From assembly GCA_016169945.1 (NCBI GenBank), contig JADLSH010000127.1, positions 2,544,501-2,608,500 on the forward strand: 64,000 nt of DNA, given 5' to 3'. Positions 12,568 to 30,397 of the stretch are shown here, piece after piece. The notes under the pieces are model-generated. The model searched no databases, had not been told where the DNA came from, and worked only from the letters and a program-made list of their open reading frames with translations. Within the stretch, counting starts at the first letter, position 1. Each line of letters starts with the position of its first letter. The DNA is from Trachythela sp. YZ-2020. Its lineage: Eukaryota > Cnidaria > Anthozoa > Malacalcyonacea > Clavulariidae. Made by a program: the position numbers and the translations under genes.

Positions 12568-13535
12568 TTTTGACTTCTTAGAGTTAAACAGAGAACGTTT
12601 TGGACATACATAAGTATTTTGTAGGCTTGCATTAAAATTATTAAGATCTGCACGGGCTTCGGATCGAAAGCTTTGGTGGTTTCCACAAAACAAAATAATT
12701 ATTAGACTTTAACCTAGATCAAACTTAAAACTCTCCAAGCTAGTAAAACACAAGTTTTGGAAATTTAATGCAAGAACAATTTAAGTATTTTTCCATGTTA
12801 AGGTTGGCTTACGCTATGCAGGTTTCTTTGAATAAAGCGTGTGACAGTGTGAAATGATTTTAAATAAAAAGTATTCAATTGAGTCAAATTTTGATAATCT
12901 ACTGTAAACGCGGAAAGGGGCCGTTCAACTTTGGGCTCTTTTAGCCCCACCTGGGCCACCTCCCCCCACTGTCATCACTTGTCGTCAGCCAACCTACCCC
13001 CCCCCCCATATTGATTGTGTAACTGTCATCTAACACCCCCCGCCTTTCCTAGAAGTAAAAATTAGGAAGGATTCATTATATATGTGCGTACATGAATTAT
13101 TATGCTGAAAACTTCAAACCAGTCACGTTTTAACTACGCTTGAAACCTATACTTTTTAAAATATTAAGTGGTACTATCAATTGTGATTACTAGAAAGAAA
13201 ATATTTTCATAGTTTGTTGTTTTTATGCTGATATAAAGTAATTATCATGAGTAATAATGACTGCAAAATCTGACTCGTAGTTGATGAATTTATGAATTTG
13301 TTCCCCTCTATTGATTACATAATCTTCACCAATAACCCCCCTCCCCCCTCGATGATGACGTAATTGTTGAACGGCCCCAACACCACCACCACCATTACTA
13401 CAAATAATAATAAATAATATTAATAATAATAAATTCCTAATTTATGATGGGGGTTCGTGAATCTACTATGTATCTGAAGGAGCCCATTACTTTTAGCAGA
13501 TCGTAGCCTGCATAGAAGACGTAGCGGTGTTTTAA
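12568..13535. other. CLR1 3' flank and intergenic DNA
   Basis: The start is the CLR1 3'UTR, with AATAAA at 12831-12836 as the probable poly(A) signal. The rest has C-rich runs near 12990 and 13340 and AT-rich DNA. No gene is seen. Confidence 0.6.
12831..12836 (+). promoter_or_regulatory. Probable poly(A) signal of CLR1
   Basis: AATAAA 264 bp after the CLR1 stop codon. The cleavage site is not determinable. Confidence 0.5.
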
Positions 13536-14017
13536 AGGTGACATGACACGAAAATTTTTATTGCTTGATTTGAAAGTACTCTTAACATAATGTGGAATAT
13601 CAATTTACAGCTTTTCCACATTTCATCTAGGTCTTGAGATATTTAGACTTATGTGATATTCAAATGAGATAACTTATGGCTCGTTTTTTTCTAATGAACA
13701 TATTCGAAAATCATTATTGAACAAAATCATTATTGAACAAAATCAGTTGTTACTTGTCTTCGATGTTCAGTTTCATGAACTGTAACAATATGCAAAGTTT
13801 CAGGCGGTTTCGTTCAACAATCATAAAAATAGACAATGATTTCGAATATGGTAATTGGAACAAAACGAACCATAAGTTATCTCATTTGAATATCACATAA
13901 GTCTAAACATCTCAAGACCTAGATGAAATATGGAAAAGCTGTAAATTGATATTCCACATTATGTCAAGAGTACTTTCAAATCAAGCAATAATAATTTTCG
14001 TGTCATGTCACCTTTAA
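13532..14017. mobile_element. 478-bp MITE with TTAA duplication
   Basis: The element spans 13536-14013, with long inverted repeats of about 155 bp starting AGGTGACATGACACG and ending CGTGTCATGTCACCT. It is flanked by TTAA at 13532-13535 and 14014-14017. The middle (about 13690-13850) is single copy. There is no coding frame. The ends differ from those of the TTAA element at 579-4127, so it is a separate family. Confidence 0.9.
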
Positions 14018-15291
14018 GGTGTCGGAGAGCAGCGTTGACGGACTCTTTTCACGACTTCGGAGCGAGAATCGACCCCTGCATGATCTTAAAGGTGCGGTTG
14101 CTCCCATGCGCCACCGAAGCCCTTATGTAAAATTGCCTTAAGAAATTCATTGACAGTTAAAATCAGAGAAGAGATTGTATTTTGAGAAATGCAGAAAGTC
14201 CGAATGGGGTTGCCTATGTTATTATAGATCCTAGAATTAACTGATCTCGGCCATTTGTCCGTATTTTTGACCAACAACTGACAAAATATTTTATTGACAG
14301 CTGACAATTAGCTTGAATTTTAGCCGAAATCCAAAGACCCTCATTAATTTAGGCCATTTCTAAAGAAACTAAGTCTTGAAAAAGTTTTTAATAATAGCCG
14401 ATTTGAACTCTGCACTGATTACAAGAGTGATCTCTTTTAGCGCTTCTTATTTTTGAAAATGGAAATATAAATTGTTCAATAATTTAAAAGGTCTGGGGCT
14501 TTGTGTTCCCCTGAAAAACATCTGCTCGTGCTGTAACCATAACAACCTTCAAACTATAGAGTCCTATAATCTATGTGATAACAGCTTCAATCTGAAGGCT
14601 ATAAATCCAGTATTTAAGTATAAGAGAGAAACGCAAAACTTTGTAGCAGAACACATGTTGTTACCCAGCAACACACAACTTACATAATTATATAGAATTT
14701 TCCGTGACGTACAAATTTAATAACAACAATTTAAGGCACTTATTGCAAAAAAATATCACGCAAAAGGTACTTCTAAATTCAGAAAAACGATCTTAAGACA
14801 CTACAAATATTCTTCAGCTGAAACAAATACAGAAATATGCACCAAAATGTATACTAAATTCAAACTCAAAAACAGACTTTTCAAATCATTTCTGAGCCAC
14901 ACAGCTTTTGCTTCAAAAATAATTTCCGACTATTGATTGCACCTAATTGCTATTGGTTTAGAGTCGCTCCGTGCTTATTAACCCCCTGTAGGGGACAACG
15001 GCTGCAATTATTTTAAATTCCCGCAAGCTATTGCAAATATTGAACGGGTTTAGCGATAAACCACGGATATTAATATGCCCTGACCTTGTCCTTGACTAAA
15101 TTTCTCGCGTTGGGCATTCACAATTAATATTGAAAGAAGAAGCGTTGGTAAAAAGCGATTGGAATTTGAAGGTTGAGTTTGGAGCTGGCAAAAGCGAAGC
15201 GTATATAGGCTTTGTTTTATTTAAAAGATAACACGATTTGAAGAACAGATAAAAAGTATCATAGACGTTGGAATTTTGTTACGCGAGTATA
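14018..15291. other. Intergenic DNA between CLR1 and CLR2
   Basis: AT-rich sequence with short random frames on both strands. I see no splice-compatible coding segment, RNA gene or clear repeat structure. The region just upstream of 15292 should contain the CLR2 promoter, but no motif is convincing. Confidence 0.5.
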
Positions 15292-20156
<4,865 letters not shown>

Positions 20157-21035
20157 AGGAACTAAAGTGAACACTTGGACTGGAGGAGCACTGTACTTTT
20201 AATGCTAAAGATCTTCGTGGGAATTTTACGTTAAAGTAGTTTTCGGAAATTTACTAGTTATATTCGCCGCCATATCGAAATATATAAGCTGAACGATCCA
20301 CAGAGGGATGTCGCACACAGGGACTGAGGGAACATTGTACTTTTAATGGTTAAAATATATAACAGCTCATACATTACACGCGCTTGAATGGCACCTTGAG
20401 GACAATAAAACTTAAGTTGAACTAGTTAGAAACTCTTAAAAGTTATCTTACACAATCTGTTGTTGTTTTCCAGATATTGTAAATTGTTTGAAAGCAAATT
20501 ATTTGAAAGCATTCGATAGAACTATAAACTTAAAAATTTATGTATTTGCTCTGAAAATAAATTTCATCTTGATAAAATGCCTTAATTGTCGTTCTGGGTA
20601 CCTGCATGATCTATTATACACATCAGAACAGGAGATATGGAATTATACATAGAGTACCCTTATGCCTCTACCTTTTACACCTTGATAAACATACTGTAGA
20701 GGCTTTATTAACAATATCATTCATATCAACGCTATTAGTTTAGTTTATTATGTTTACCACTCTGAGGTGGACGGAAAGCCTTAACAGGTTTTGCAACCCA
20801 ATTGACAAAGGTTCCGAGGGTTAGTTAAGGTTAGTGCCTAAGGGTTAGTTTTTAGCGAGGGAGGAAAACCGGAGTACCCGGAGAAAAACCCTCGAAGCAC
20901 TGGAGAACCAACCAATCTCAACTATTAAACATGAGTTTCCACTTTCCAAAATGAATATTTCCTTTTTTTGTCCTAAATTTCCTTCAAAAAGTATTGAAAA
21001 ATCTTTCAAAAGGTTTGGTTTTAAAACGGATTATA
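20157..21035. other. CLR2 3' region and repeat flank
   Basis: This is the CLR2 3'UTR with AATAAA at 20404-20409, then AT-rich DNA. From about 20760 to 20930 there is a dispersed repeat with the motif GGAGGAAAACCGGAGTACCC, also found near 30980 and 54815. From 20937 it carries the left flank of the 69-bp minisatellite. Confidence 0.6.
20404..20409 (+). promoter_or_regulatory. Probable poly(A) signal of CLR2
   Basis: AATAAA about 250 bp after the CLR2 stop codon. Another AATAAA lies near 20556. Confidence 0.45.
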
Positions 21036-21831
21036 AAATCATGATTGTAGTGTGGTTGTCATGTGCGGTTGTGCGATGCATCGCACAAATTAGCATACCA
21101 TGACTTACAGTGATTGTAGTGTGGTTGTCATGTGAGGTTGTGCGATGCATCGCACAAATTAGCATACCATGACTTACAGTGATTGTAGTGTGGTTGTCAT
21201 GTGCGGTTGTGCGATGCATCGCACAAATTAGCACACCATGACTTACAGTGATTGTAGTGTGGTTGTCATGTGAGGTTGTGCGATGCATCGCACAAATTAG
21301 CATACCATGACTTACAGTGATTGTAGTGTGGTTGTCATGTGCGGTTGTGCGATGCATTGCACAAATTAGCATACCATGACTTACAGTGATTGTAGTGTGG
21401 TTGTCATGTGAGGTTGTGCGATGCATCGCACAAATTAGCATACCATGACTTACAGTGATTGTAGTGTGGTTGCCATGTGAGGTTGTGCGATGCATCGCAC
21501 AAATTAGCATACCATGACTTACAGTGATTGTAGTGTGATTGTAGTGTGGTTGTCATGTGCAGTTGTGCGATGGATCGCACAAATTAGCATACCATGACTT
21601 ACAGTGATTGTAGTGTGGTTGTCATGTGCGGTTGTGCGATGCATCGCACAAATTAGCATACCATGACTTACAGTGATCGTAGTGTGATTGTAGGGTGGTT
21701 GTCATGTGCAGTTGTGCGATGCATCGCACAAATTAGCATACCATGACTTACAGTGATTGTAGTGTGGTTATCATGTGCGGTTGTGCGATGCATCGCACAA
21801 ATTAGCATACCATGACTTACAGTGATTTAGT
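21036..21831. repeat. 69-bp minisatellite, second array, ~11.5 copies
   Basis: Same unit as 6233-6832, including the palindrome TGCGATGCATCGCA. Units alternate between GTGCGGTTG and GTGAGGTTG versions, and two units have a short extra GTAGTGTGATT segment (about 21533 and 21683). The false minus-strand frame at 21031-21510 is caused by the period being a multiple of three. Confidence 0.95.
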
Positions 21832-21839
21832 AGTGTTTT

Positions 21840-24029
21840 TATAATCCATGGTGAAATTAAGTTGAATATTTCTCAAAAGAAAACGAAATAGCCTATTGTG
21901 AGCAAAATATTCACCTGGGTGTTCAACTTTATAACTCTAACGGTCTAATACCCAGGTCTAATGTTTGTCAAGAGCACTTGATTTGACAGGTATTAATAAT
22001 CTGGTCAACCAATCATGTTCAACTAGCCTCACGCTGATTGGCTGAGCGAATTGAAACCACAAACATTTAAGTTTCACGGGAGAATAAACAATGTTTTTAT
22101 CAATCTCGTACCCAGAGCCTGTGAGAAATTCGCAGCGCTCATGTCCAAAAATACAATTAAGGCAATATTGCGGGAAATGTATAAATACCGCGACAGAACA
22201 CACACGATGCTAAGTATAAATATCAAAACTGAGTGATTTGGTGTCCTTACATAAGTGTCCTTCTTATATTTAGGTATTCCTATACAAGAAGCCCACATGC
22301 AATGGTTTCTGTACGTGTTACATGATCTTTTCGATATTTTTAATTTCGTGCCCTCAATTTTAAAGAATATATGTATTAAATATCGCAGTAAAAATTGCTA
22401 GAAAAGTATCAACTTCGTACTCAGGCACTTTCCTTTACGAAGTCAAATTTGTTCACTGACGAAATTAGAGAATAATCATTTTTCAGTGTCGACATATCAC
22501 GCGTGCTGTATAAATTGTTTATGAAACCATGCAGACTACTATATTAACGGGTTACAGCTTTACTTAAGATTTCTGAGTATCTTATTAACAGACTTAATAG
22601 TGTTAAAATTTCCACTGCCTTTGATCATGTCCGGCAAACGTAAAATAGAACTATGGCGAATGTGCAATATAGAAAACTACATGGAATACATGCGATCTTT
22701 TGGTTTTATGATAGAAAATATATTAAATATACTTTCAATATTTTGCCGGCGTTCGTGGCCAAATAACACGAGTGTGTTATAGTTTGTTATCAAGTCTAAC
22801 CAAATAGACATTTGATCCTCTTTAAATATAATGAAATTTATTTAAGTAAAATACATGTTGTAGTTTTTACGAAATATTAACTCAAACAGCGAGTGTGTTA
22901 TAATTTCTATATATATATTATTATTATGCATGAATCATGAATGAAAAACTTGTAGTTACGTTTCATATTGGAAAGAAACGCAAAACCAATGCGTTGAAAA
23001 GTGTTCATAATCATAAATTTACTGCACGACATCTTTACACGCGACACAAGCAGATTTTTATCCTGTACCCCCTTTACCCTAGCCAGCCCACAATGCATCA
23101 TGATTCAAGATGGCGTCGCTAGTGATGGAAAAGTTAATAATTGATCGCACTTAAAGCATTCAATTGATGATTACTTGTAGAAAATAATATTTTTGCGACA
23201 GTATATATCATATAAGGATGGTTTAACTATACGAACTGGACTTGTAAATTAAGTTTATACACGGCTGGGTTCTTTCGTGCATCCGAGAGACTGGAGATGA
23301 CCTCCAGTGGCTAACGGTACTACACGTTATTTTAAATATACAGGTCTGACCGTCATTCGTTCCGTGCGAGCACAACACGACATAGAAAATATATCCACTT
23401 TGAAGCAATTATATGAAAACACAAAGGCAATTACGAAGAGACAATGGTTCATAACACGACTTCTTGACTTTGTTTTTGCACAGCAAGACAAAATATAACT
23501 TTGCCTTAAATGTATTCAATAATAAATCATCATCGAGAATATGTCACTTGTTTCCACTGTGAAACACACTAAACATCTTACAATGAAATGTATCTAAGAA
23601 AACAAAAACCTTATTAAAAATACTAAAGCGGATAAATTCAACAAAACCACCAATTAGAGCACGCCAAAAAAGCGGTCAAGAAGATTAAGCCATTCAAACT
23701 GGTGCGCCGCATTAAAAATTCATTCGCGCAACCTCGCAGAGGACATTTCTTAAACATGTTTTTTAAAATATGCTTCCAGTTCTCGCACAGTTTGAAAGGG
23801 AGACAAAACTACACAGTATGCGTCGTAGTTAATGCCCCCAGAACGAAATAATCAGCTATGGAATGAGGCAATAAAGATCATCAGTGAACATTTACTGACA
23901 GTGATAAATATTACACGAGGTGGAACTTTGACGGGAGATTAGAGAAAAGAGAAGTCTGATCTTTTGGTTCAAGAGTTTAAAACTGTGATCAGTGAATATA
24001 GTTACATTGTATCAAAAAGCGATTTTACA
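21840..24029. other. Intergenic DNA before CLR3
   Basis: AT-rich sequence with many short frames on both strands. Two motifs with GTGTGTTATA lie near 22772 and 22892. I find no supported exon, RNA gene or clear transposon. The CLR3 promoter should lie at the right end. Confidence 0.5.
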
Positions 24030-27000
24030 ATGAAGTGGACATTTGAATATTTGTTGATCTGTAGCTTAGTTTTGGCGATTGTTGCAGATAGCAACTCTAC
24101 ACTCGAAGGTAAATGAGTGTATCTTCGCGTACATGTATCAGTGATAAAGGGAATACTGGAATACTGCATGTGTATTTCAGAGCCATTGATATCATCAGGG
24201 TAAATCATAATAGCTCGACATTGCGTGGGCTTAAGATTCGAAAGGAAAATATTTGCAAAATATATATCTATACAGGGAGATCTGAATTCGTTAGACTATT
24301 TGATTTTGGTTATTTAATTTATTTAGGCGATAAATACTGAGGACATAAGTATTCATGTATGAAAAATCCAACACTGTATTTCGACATAAAATTGATTCAA
24401 AGAATAACCTTGCATGCGATGTTTGGCAGACTTTACAAGGAGTGCAAGCACTCTTCTCGCATGCAGCTGAGGTGAAATATGATCAGACAAGTACATGCAC
24501 AAATTGTCGAAGTCGAATCCCCAAAATTTGCATGTATAAAATCAACGCTGTATGATAAAGTTGACTCAATACCATATTATTACAGCCATTAATGTAGTCG
24601 ATGTGCATGAGAATATAACAGATGTTTTTGTGAAAGACCTAATGTAGGTTATTCTCTTAGCATCCAGATAGGCTGTGCACCAATGCTATATACTTTTCAT
24701 TTAGCTAACAAAACAGCTCCAAGCAACCATACAACAAGCAGCAAGACGAAAGAAAACAGTCAAACAACATTGGAGGAAGACACTTCTTTAGCTCTAGCGA
24801 AAGAACAACAAAGACTTATGGAAGATTTATTCAAGAACTACGACAACAATGTCCGACCTGTAGAAGACGCAAGCAATAATCTTTCCATACGAATTCAAGC
24901 ATCGCTAAGGCAGATTGTTGAGATTGTGAGTTATCTTTGCTTAATATTTACAGCTTGTTATAGCCAGTAAACGTCTTTAGTACTACGTTGTTTTAGGTTC
25001 AAAGAATAAACCTCTACATATTTAAATCAAAACCTCAATGCATTGTTTCGTCGCCCCCACTCATACGGCGAGCTTAAGGCGGATTTCCAGTCCTCGCACG
25101 AAGCTTCTCGCAGCTCGCTGCGAGTACTCGCAGACGTTCTGCGAGTGTTTTGCCGCTCGCGGGAAATAGTTCAAAATTTTGAACTATTTTTTACTCGCTG
25201 CGAGAGCTCGCAATAATAAACCAATCATAAAACGGCGTGTGGTGGCAACGGAATGACATTCGTGCGAGTACTCGCAGCGAGCTGCGAGGAGCTTCGTGCG
25301 AGGACTGGAAATCCGCCTTTAGGCAAAATGGTCGCACCTATTTGCAGTATAGTTTCGCGCAGGATTGCCTCGCATTCTCTACCATGTATACTTGTAGATT
25401 TTTTGTCCCCGCATTGGAAACCCTGTTCACAGGGACAAAATGAATAAGTTCTACAAAGCCAAAAAGGCAAAATAAGTCGACAATGGCAAGATCACAGTAT
25501 AGAGACGACCAGTAGGGCCACTCATTTGAAATTTTGTGTGGCCGCTCATTACGCATTGGCAGCCAGTCAATTGCTTTTTCTGGCCAATAAACAAGCTGGA
25601 CTAACTTTCCTGGCCAGTAAACTGCATATTTTTGCATAAAAAGCTGGCTACATGTCGCATCGCCGAGTGGCCCTATACTGGTCGTCTCTATACTGTGGCA
25701 AGATGGTAAACAAGTCATTAAATATATTTTACCTTAAAATTGCGGAATCAGCATTTCTTGGTACGTCATGTTCAGTGTTATGTTTTATCACTCTATAGAA
25801 TGAAAGACAACAAGTTCTTACTGTATATTTCTGGTTAAGATTGGTAAGTATAGGGACCATACTTCAAAGCGAGATACCTCAACATTTATTACGTACACTA
25901 AATAGCTATTAAGCTAAAATATTATGCAGTTTACAACAAGTTCTATTAAGTATAGCGATGGTATAATATAAAGGTTTAAATGTTGAAAAGAGTCATGTTT
26001 ATAAATGTCATCGGCTCGTTGACAACTTGCTTCAAGGTTGTTGACTCAACAGATTTGTTACAAGTTGTTCCAACAACTTGTTATCGTCCTGCAATTCAAC
26101 AACTTCTTAACAAGTTGTGCGTGAGTGACAACCTTGTAGCAACTTGATAAAATATTAACAACATTGTTACAACGTTTTGACAAGCTTGCTACAAGTCTGT
26201 TGCGAACACATCTTGTTGACAGGATACGAGACTTTTACGTGTGTACTCAAGTTTCTCTCTCCATGTATTTTACGGAGCAATTAGGAGCATGCAAGCGTCA
26301 AAAATTTATATTGTGTATATGTTGGGCAACAGAAACTGTTCTTCGAAGGTTCGTTCATATCGCTCGATGGTTTTATGCACAACCATTATACTAAGCACTC
26401 AGCATATCTTATGGTTTGTATGATTTTCTCTCTAGTATTGGTACGACAAGAATTTTGTGTGGAATAAAACTGACTACAGCAATATCAGTAACTTTAATGT
26501 CGAAGCGAAGAAAATTTGGTTGCCTGATATGTCTTTGTATAACAGGTGAACCATGCTTCTTTTATTGTTTATGGAATATTTTTTTTATTAGTATTTTTTA
26601 CTTTTATTTTTGCTATCTACAATGAAAGTAAAGTTATGGGGTGCCAACCATCAATTATTGCAGCAGGCAGCTGATTTAGGACGGACGCAGTTCAAACGTG
26701 ACTGACTCGAAGGCTTCTTAGGGCGCCTCTGATCTAGGTGCTTTTAAAACTGAATATAAATTTTAAGACTATTTTAAATCATTACAATTGTCTATATATC
26801 TCGTAAATATCTCACTTGTAAATAGTATTTATATTTATTATATAAAGTATAGTGCTTTATAGAGATTTCGAGCACTGATCCTGTCCTTTATGTGTGCTCA
26901 TATCATGTTCAACACTCGAAATAAATCTGGTATTTCCGCGCACCATGTATTATTCTCTATTTAATCTTTAGTGAACCTTTTTAAAATTTATGTAAATTGT

Positions 27001-29006
27001 CATTGAAAAGCCCATGCATTAGCCAGATTAGGCGCACTGGGAATGTAATTCCCTATCCTATAAGATAAACAATTCCCTATCCTATACCCACACCAGCAGG
27101 CTTAACACGGCGGTAAATGGCAGCGCGCTAACTAACCCGCAGCTGCTACCCGTTCCTCGCAAAAAGGATGGTTTTGTGCAAGTAATCTATACAACAATAG
27201 CTTTAATCATTGGTCAAACGAGGATACGAGAGTCAATTAGAGTTGCAACTCTCGCTCGCGTTTGATCGCCAACTCTCATCAACTCTCATGCACGTTTATT
27301 AACTCTCATCAACTTTGAGCTGGTTCAAATTTTGATGAGAGTTCTCCCTCATTTGACCGGCACGCGTGGTAATATCCAGTCAACTCTCATGCAACTCTTG
27401 TTCTCGTTTGACCGGGGCATGAGAGTTGATGAAACTCTCATGCAAACTCTCGCTTGCCAACTCTCACCCTCGTTTGCCCAGGGCTTTACAGTGCTTTAAA
27501 TATTCGTGTGTTTCCTATCTTCATTTTTTCTAGTGCACAAGAAGGCCAGGACGCGTTGATCTACCACAAAATTAAGACGAACGTCCAGGTGTACAGCGAC
27601 GGCGAGTGTCGATGGCTCTCCCCCTATTTCTCCTCCACCTCATGCAAAATTGACAGCACCCACTTTCCTTTCGACGAACAGACATGTCATGTGGAAATGG
27701 CGTCGTGGACGGCCACGGGAAATGTCATCGATATTCAACTTGATAAAAATCTCACCATTGATACAACTAGCTACTTGGAAAACATCCAGTGGAAATTGCA
27801 GTCAGTGTCGGCGAATAGACAGGTCAGATTATTTTGTTTTATTGGGTGCCTTTCTACACTATTATCCCGAAATGACGTCACAAAGATTAGGAGAAGGGTT
27901 AAAATTAGGGTTAGTGTAACGATTAGGGTTAGAATGAGATAAGGATTGTATATTCAATTGAGGTTTTCCCCATAAGCCCCTGTTCCATCGCTTCTGCCTC
28001 CGTTTTTTGCTTCTTCGTTTTTCTCACGTTCATTATCATGCAACATAAAAGCATACAACACAAGAGTCAAGAGAAAACTTTGCACATTAGAGGGCACGCC
28101 ACGTACTATCCAGACATTTGCATAATAGTTTTGTGTTCTTCAATTACAATTGACTCTCTCATTCTACATTCATAGGTCAAATTCTACGGCACTAACACAC
28201 ATCCATACCCCAGCCTAGTTTTGGAGTTCGTGGTCAGACGAAGAAGCTTGTTCTACATAACAAACCTTATCTTCCCATGTGTGATTCTATCTTTTCTTTC
28301 CCTCATGACATTCTACATTCCACCTGCATCGGGCGAGAGAATAACATTATCAATAAGTTTACTCCTGACTATGTTATTCACGCTGTATATCGTCACCGAA
28401 AACCTCCCACCGGATTCGACAACGGTCCCTCTATTGACTAAATTTATCGGCGTCGCAATGTTGATTATGACCCTGTCCTTGTTCGGGACTTCTGTGGCGA
28501 TAAAATTCGAAGGTAAAACAGGACCGGTTCCAAAATGGGTTTCATTAATAGTCGGGAAGTATTTGGGCTGCCTCGTACTTCGGAACACTTCGTGGATACG
28601 GGAATGCCCGAGAAGACGCCGACAGAATCCTGAAGAGATGGCTTTAAGTGAGCAACCGCCTGAGGAGAACCAAAAAGGGTTACTGGAAAATAAGGGCGGG
28701 CCACAACCTGACAACTCGCAGAATTCCTGCCGACATCGCTCTCCCCAGTCTTCTTGTAACAACGCCGAGAAAGGTTCTGGAGAAACCTCGGCCACTTACA
28801 AAGCAAGTAACCCTATTATGTCCAGTATTGTTGAGATGTTTCGCCATCTTTCAAGTCGTGTCGAGACAAAGGCCTCAATCGACGAAGCACAAGGGGAATG
28901 GAAGGAAATAGGGTTGATCCTGAATGCGTTGTTTTTCGGAACACTTTTTGCCGTCTTGTTTATTTCCACTATTGTTATCTTCAGTGGCGCTACGTACACT
29001 GCATAA
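24030..29006 (+). CDS. CLR3: divergent nicotinic-type Cys-loop receptor subunit
   Basis: Predicted cation-channel subunit of 524 aa. Exons: 24030-24108 (signal peptide), 24705-24925, 25799-25843, 26436-26545, 27534-27822, 28176-29006. The two extra introns, relative to CLR1 and CLR2, split the third exon and the large last exon. A Ser/Thr/Lys-rich stretch follows the signal peptide. The Cys loop is CKIDSTHFPFDEQTC. The pore starts SGERITLSISLLL, with Glu at -1' (cation type). Loop C reads FYGTNTHPYPS without vicinal cysteines, and loop B is SWTATG, so acetylcholine binding is doubtful. The M3-M4 loop is Pro/Gln/Ser-rich. AATAAA at 29423. Introns hold two TIR elements (25077-25318, 25493-25697) and other repeats. 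Confidence 0.92.
25074..25321. mobile_element. 242-bp MITE with 3-bp TTA duplication
   Basis: The element at 25077-25318 begins AGGCGGATTTCCAGTCCTCG and ends in its inverse, and is bounded by TTA at 25074-25076 and 25319-25321. The arms are about 55 bp and rich in the alternating GCGAG/CTCGC motif. It sits in CLR3 intron 2. TTAA-type insertion with one mismatch is an alternative reading. Confidence 0.8.
25486..25704. mobile_element. 205-bp MITE with 7-bp duplication
   Basis: The element at 25493-25697 starts CACAGTATAGAGACGACCAG and ends in the inverse, flanked by GCAAGAT at 25486-25492 and 25698-25704. It is in CLR3 intron 2, 172 bp from the previous element. It has no coding frame. Confidence 0.8.
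26008..26225. repeat. CAACAACTTGTTA-type dispersed repeat
   Basis: Rich in overlapping ACTTGT/ACAAGT words: GTTGACAACTTGCTTCAAGG, then AACAACTTGTTATCGTCCTG, and so on. Copies of the same order occur at about 45630-45870, 47520-47840 and 55138-55405, some inverted. It is a self-complementary dispersed repeat of unknown class, located in CLR3 intron 3. Confidence 0.75.
26830..26945. repeat. Dispersed repeat shared with 37430-37592
   Basis: ATAAAGTATAGTGCTTTATA, followed by GAGCACTGAT and CACTCGAAATAAATCTGG, is found here and again at 37430-37592. The second copy has extra sequence in the middle containing CTCACATGTGAG. The family is unknown. Confidence 0.65.
27212..27487. mobile_element. Compact copy of the ACTCTCATCA element
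   Basis: It runs from GGTCAAACGAGGATACGAGAG to the inverse near 27480 and contains scattered CAACTCTCATC motifs. Inside are GAGCTGGTTCAAATTTTGATG and ACGCGTGGTAATATCCAGTC. The same internal blocks, inverted, flank the large 10-bp minisatellite at 50.0-51.1 kb. This is therefore an unexpanded copy of that element, placed directly before CLR3 exon 5. Confidence 0.75.
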
Positions 29007-30397
29007 TCGACGCGAACCGTTTGCTCTATCGCTTTATGTGCGAACAATTTAAGAATTGATGTTAAAAAAAATTGTTTGTTTTGTTATTGCACCTACTTTT
29101 ACAACATAATTTTTAACCACAGAACTTTTAATATCTATGGTGGTTACACAATGGTACATATAAGGAAACCATTATTTTAGATAAGCAGAATATTCTGTTA
29201 ACAGTCAAGTATTTATGGACTTAAAATTTATGAACTACTCGAAATACCACTGTTCTTCGGAATTTAATTATATATCTCGCGTACAGGGGCGGTTGTTCGA
29301 AAGCCGGTTAGCTTAAGGTTAAACTTCAAAGCAAACTTCCCAGAAGCTTATTTATAAACTTGGAAATATTTTTCCAGAAATCTTTTCTAGATCAACAGAA
29401 GTTCTATTTTCTAAAGTTGTGAAATAAACGAACGTGTAGAAATATACAAACCAAAACGTTAGGTTTAATTTCCAGCCATGCTAGCGTTAATCGTGCTTTG
29501 AAAAACCAGCCTCAGATATATAAGCTTTCTACTTCAACTACCCTTTGTTCCAGAACCACAGAGGGAAAGTTTGTATATAATGTAAATTGTTATGAAAGAA
29601 GTTAAATAGGCTTCTGTGGGTTTGTGTTAGAACTAACGAAAAAAAACACACGATTAAAACACTTCGCCGGACGTCTTCAGCAAAGGGCCCTCGTCGCTCT
29701 TGTTGGTGTTGATGTTGTAAATCAAATGTGATTGATGAGACGTGGACACGAGGCTAGTTTATGAAAAGTTTTGATCGCTGTCTTAATCAAGAAGGGCTTT
29801 CAAAACGTCGAAGTTAATGAATATTTTTTCAGGTAGTTCAGAAACAAAGCACGGCAGCATAACTATTCAAACTAGCTATATAATAACTATCTGCAGTCAA
29901 AATATTGCCAATCAATCGATAGATCACGGTAATTAAAAAGCAATTGGTCATGTGATGGTTACAATTATCACTGAGGTATTTACTCCTATAGGTTCCACTA
30001 TGATACTGCATATACTAAGTTCATTTTTCTGCCAAAGCTACAACATGCAACAAATACACTGTATATATACTGATATAATTTTGTTATAATATACTGTACT
30101 CATATTTTACCATTGTATTGTATAAGACGTCTCTCGCAAGCAGAAGCAATAAAACCATAATTGTGCACATTGTTCAACACACAAAACTACTTGTCAATCA
30201 AGCACAATAGCCATAACTGTTCCAAAGAAATCCATTTATATACATCAAAGAAACAAACTAAACTACCCCACTTGAAAAAGGATATTAAAATCTCGCTTGA
30301 CAATGCTAGCCGTCTTTATGTGCAATATATACCCCGCGAGTCCAACAGAGAGATGGTAAAAAGCGAAGTGAAAACACAGTTAGTTCCACCGGTCGAA
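29007..30397. other. Intergenic DNA between CLR3 and CLR4
   Basis: The CLR3 3'UTR (AATAAA at 29423) is followed by AT-rich DNA. Around 29660-29860 there are fragments of a dispersed repeat (GGGCCCTCGTCGC, AAACGTCGAAG, TTCAGGTAGTTCAGA), also seen near 45010 and 57850. No gene is seen. An upstream in-frame ATG of CLR4 at 30353 is possible. Confidence 0.5.
29423..29428 (+). promoter_or_regulatory. Probable poly(A) signal of CLR3
   Basis: AATAAA 417 bp after the CLR3 stop codon. Confidence 0.4.

Noticed and set aside
21031..21510. 159-aa minus-strand frame of the same repeat
   Set aside because: Same minisatellite as above, second array.
28313..28806. 160-aa and 113-aa minus frames under CLR3
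   Set aside because: Shadows of the CLR3 last exon, which has clear channel motifs on plus.
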